The notes below the pieces were generated by a model, which was given only the letters and a program-made list of their open reading frames with translations, did not search any database and had not been told where the DNA came from. 14,674 bases of DNA from Bacteroidota bacterium (lineage in GTDB: Bacteria > Bacteroidota > Bacteroidia > Bacteroidales > VadinHA17): NCBI GenBank assembly GCA_012838685.1, contig DUOU01000253.1, positions 1 to 14,674 of the forward strand. The letters are read 5' to 3'. How positions within the stretch are numbered: the stretch's first letter is position 1; each line of letters starts with the position of its first letter. This document shows positions 13,141 through 14,674 of this stretch, one piece after another. A program made the translations under genes and the position numbers.

Positions 13141-14610
13141 TCAATAGTTTAATATACATTCTTTAATTACCTCTTCAATCGCGGATATTAACTGGGACGA
13201 TGGACCCGAGAAGTTGTTGACAATAATCGCGAAGGCCAGCTCTTTCCCTGATATTGCGGTAAAATAGCCGGCGAAACTCCTGACACCGTCCATCGACCCG
13301 CTTTTTATCCTCAGATTGTCCCGGAAAATCTGGTCCAGGAAGATGTTTTTTATTGTTCCCTCTTCTCCGGGAGAGGGAAGAGACCTTACGAATTCCTCTC
13401 CTGAATGAGATCCCTTCATTTTAACCAACAGACTGGTCAGCGCGAGTGCGCTGATTTTGTTTTGCGGCGACAAGCCGCTTCCATCTATTAACCTCGTATT
13501 ATCGTTCCAGATCTCTTTTTCCGCAAGATAATTCTCGATCACCTTTATTCCGTTTGTCCTTGTCCCCTCCAATCCGCGATATTTTGCCATCTCTTTCACC
13601 AATGTTTCGGCGTATAGGTTGATACTTTCACGGTTTAAAACGTATATGATGTCTTTGAGCGGGGGTGAAACCGTCTCATTTATAGACATATAATGGCCAC
13701 TATCAAACTTTCCCGATATTCTCGCCGTAGTCGCGCCATTGGCGACATTTATGTTAATGGCTTCAAGCCTCTCTTCCAACATTCTGGCCGCCAAAAGGGG
13801 AGGATCCGTTATCGCCCCCTTCAGGACAAAATCGGTTCGGTTGGCCGGGATTGTTCCGGAAATCCAACCCGAAGAACTGTAAGGTGCCGCGAAGATATAC
13901 CCCAGATCGACCGATCCCTTGGCTGTCAGTCTGTTTTCAAGTTCTATTCCCGATCCTTCCCGGGAGATCGAGGTCATAACGGGAACAGAACCCTCATAAG
14001 AGGTTTTGAAGTGTATCTTGTAGGTATTGTCGAATATTGATAATCCATATACTCCGGCTCCGTAATAGTTTCCGATATCTTCCCAGAGCCACTCCCCGGG
14101 TACCGGGTCATAATCGAAGTACCCATCGTCCGCGACCACTCTTCCATTGATGCTCCTGATGCCCGATTCTTTTATGCTTGTTGCCCACTTGTCCAACAGA
14201 TCTCCATAATGTTCGGTGAACCTCTCCGAACCCAACGTTGGATCTCCGCCTCCGGAGATTATTATATCACCGTCAAGCATGCCGCTATTTTTATCAAGCC
14301 TTCCCGAATAGTACAATGAGGTTGCAAAAATGTGGTCGCCTCCAAGTATTTCCAGCGCTGTTGCCGAGGTTACCAACTTTAGAACGGAAGCGGGAACCAG
14401 GGCAAGATGCTCGTTGTGCGTGAACTTAACCTCACCGTTATTGGCGTCAACAAGGGAAAAAGATAGAGAGGCCCCTTCCATGGAAGGAGTCGCGAGCAGC
14501 TTGTTGAACGAGGCCGGCTGAGCGGCCAACATCGGCATAAAAAAAACAAAAAATATCGGATAAAGAGGCAATCTTTTGATGACAACGATAATATTTGATT
14601 CACTTTTCAT
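13141..14610 (-). CDS. dacB: D-alanyl-D-alanine carboxypeptidase/endopeptidase, PBP4 type (peptidase family S13)
   Basis: A periplasmic penicillin-binding protein that trims or cleaves peptidoglycan peptides (D-Ala-D-Ala carboxypeptidase and endopeptidase). At 489 residues it has normal family length. The N-terminus carries a basic start and a hydrophobic stretch (about 14-30, LPLYPIFFVFFMPMLAA), a probable signal peptide with cleavage near Ala30. All three active-site motifs are present: SxxK as Ser75-Val-Leu-Lys78 in VPASVLKLV, SxN as Ser329-Ile-Asn331 in NRESINLYAE, and K(S)G as Lys436-Ser-Gly438 in RIKSGSMDG. The family block LIDGSGLSPQN (374-384) is also seen. I took the ATG at 14610 because it places the signal peptide at the start, although the frame stays open upstream to the window edge. 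It ends in TGA. It is on the same strand as the kinase operon but 251 nt before it, probably a separate unit. Confidence 0.95.
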   Translation of the reverse strand: MKSESNIIVVIKRLPLYPIFFVFFMPMLAAQPASFNKLLATPSMEGASLSFSLVDANNGEVKFTHNEHLALVPASVLKLVTSATALEILGGDHIFATSLYYSGRLDKNSGMLDGDIIISGGGDPTLGSERFTEHYGDLLDKWATSIKESGIRSINGRVVADDGYFDYDPVPGEWLWEDIGNYYGAGVYGLSIFDNTYKIHFKTSYEGSVPVMTSISREGSGIELENRLTAKGSVDLGYIFAAPYSSSGWISGTIPANRTDFVLKGAITDPPLLAARMLEERLEAININVANGATTARISGKFDSGHYMSINETVSPPLKDIIYVLNRESINLYAETLVKEMAKYRGLEGTRTNGIKVIENYLAEKEIWNDNTRLIDGSGLSPQNKISALALTSLLVKMKGSHSGEEFVRSLPSPGEEGTIKNIFLDQIFRDNLRIKSGSMDGVRSFAGYFTAISGKELAFAIIVNNFSGPSSQLISAIEEVIKECILNY

Positions 14611-14617
14611 GGTGGGA

Positions 14618-14674
14618 TCAAGTTGTTTTATTGTCGGTTTTAAGCAGCTCTTCAGTGGAAAGTAGTCCGCATGC
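14618..14674 (-). CDS. Possible 3' end of an upstream gene
   Basis: On the minus strand one frame is open from the window edge through 18 codons to a TGA at 14620-14618, reading ACGLLSTEELLKTDNKTT, and stops 7 nt before the dacB ATG. This spacing fits an upstream gene in an operon with dacB, but 18 residues are too few to identify it, and the dacB frame is also open across this stretch, so it may be chance. Confidence 0.25.
   Translation of the reverse strand, partial: ACGLLSTEELLKTDNKTT

Noticed and set aside
13109..13141. Inverted repeat AATACC/GGTATT overlapping the dacB stop as a terminator
   Set aside because: 6-bp AT-rich arms with a 21-nt loop and no T-run; indistinguishable from chance.

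Overview
The window reads as chromosomal DNA of a Bacteroidota bacterium, most likely of the order Bacteroidales. The evidence is a GyrB of about 650 residues without the long insertion of proteobacterial GyrB, a TPR protein followed by a plug-less outer-membrane barrel of a type I recognise from Bacteroidales, cytoplasmic hybrid sensor kinases of the PAS/REC style common in that group, A-rich leaders and few Shine-Dalgarno sites. No tRNA, rRNA, CRISPR array or insertion sequence is visible.

Plus-strand half (1-6345): the C-terminal part of a large TPR protein (cut by the window edge) is followed 27 nt later by an outer-membrane beta-barrel protein, probably in one operon. An AT-rich island of about 1.25 kb follows. 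It holds a two-gene type II toxin-antitoxin module (antitoxin first, then a RelE/HigB-type toxin, overlapping by 11 nt), several short repeats and dyads, and a possible 30-codon small ORF with a strong Shine-Dalgarno sequence. Then comes gyrB.

Minus-strand half (6423-14674): glycerol kinase glpK converges on gyrB. Reading in the direction of transcription, the order is a PBP4-type D-Ala-D-Ala carboxypeptidase (dacB), a 251-nt gap with dyads, a very large PAS/GAF hybrid histidine kinase interrupted by one in-frame TGA, a second hybrid kinase (REC-HisKA-HATPase-REC), and glpK, which starts one base after the second kinase stops. The kinases and glpK therefore look like one transcription unit (34-nt and 1-nt gaps), suggesting a link between sensory phosphorelay and glycerol metabolism.

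The most notable observation is that both kinases carry lesions at conserved positions. The large kinase has an in-frame TGA at the start of its GAF domain, with the rest of the domain continuing in the same frame. The second kinase lacks four residues exactly at the ATP-binding G1 box, including the invariant Asp, and has His in place of one acidic residue of its first receiver. Either the pathway is decaying, or these are specialised non-canonical (pseudokinase or readthrough) components. I found no convincing wholly new system; the strongest candidates for follow-up are this damaged kinase-glpK operon and the toxin-antitoxin island inserted next to gyrB.
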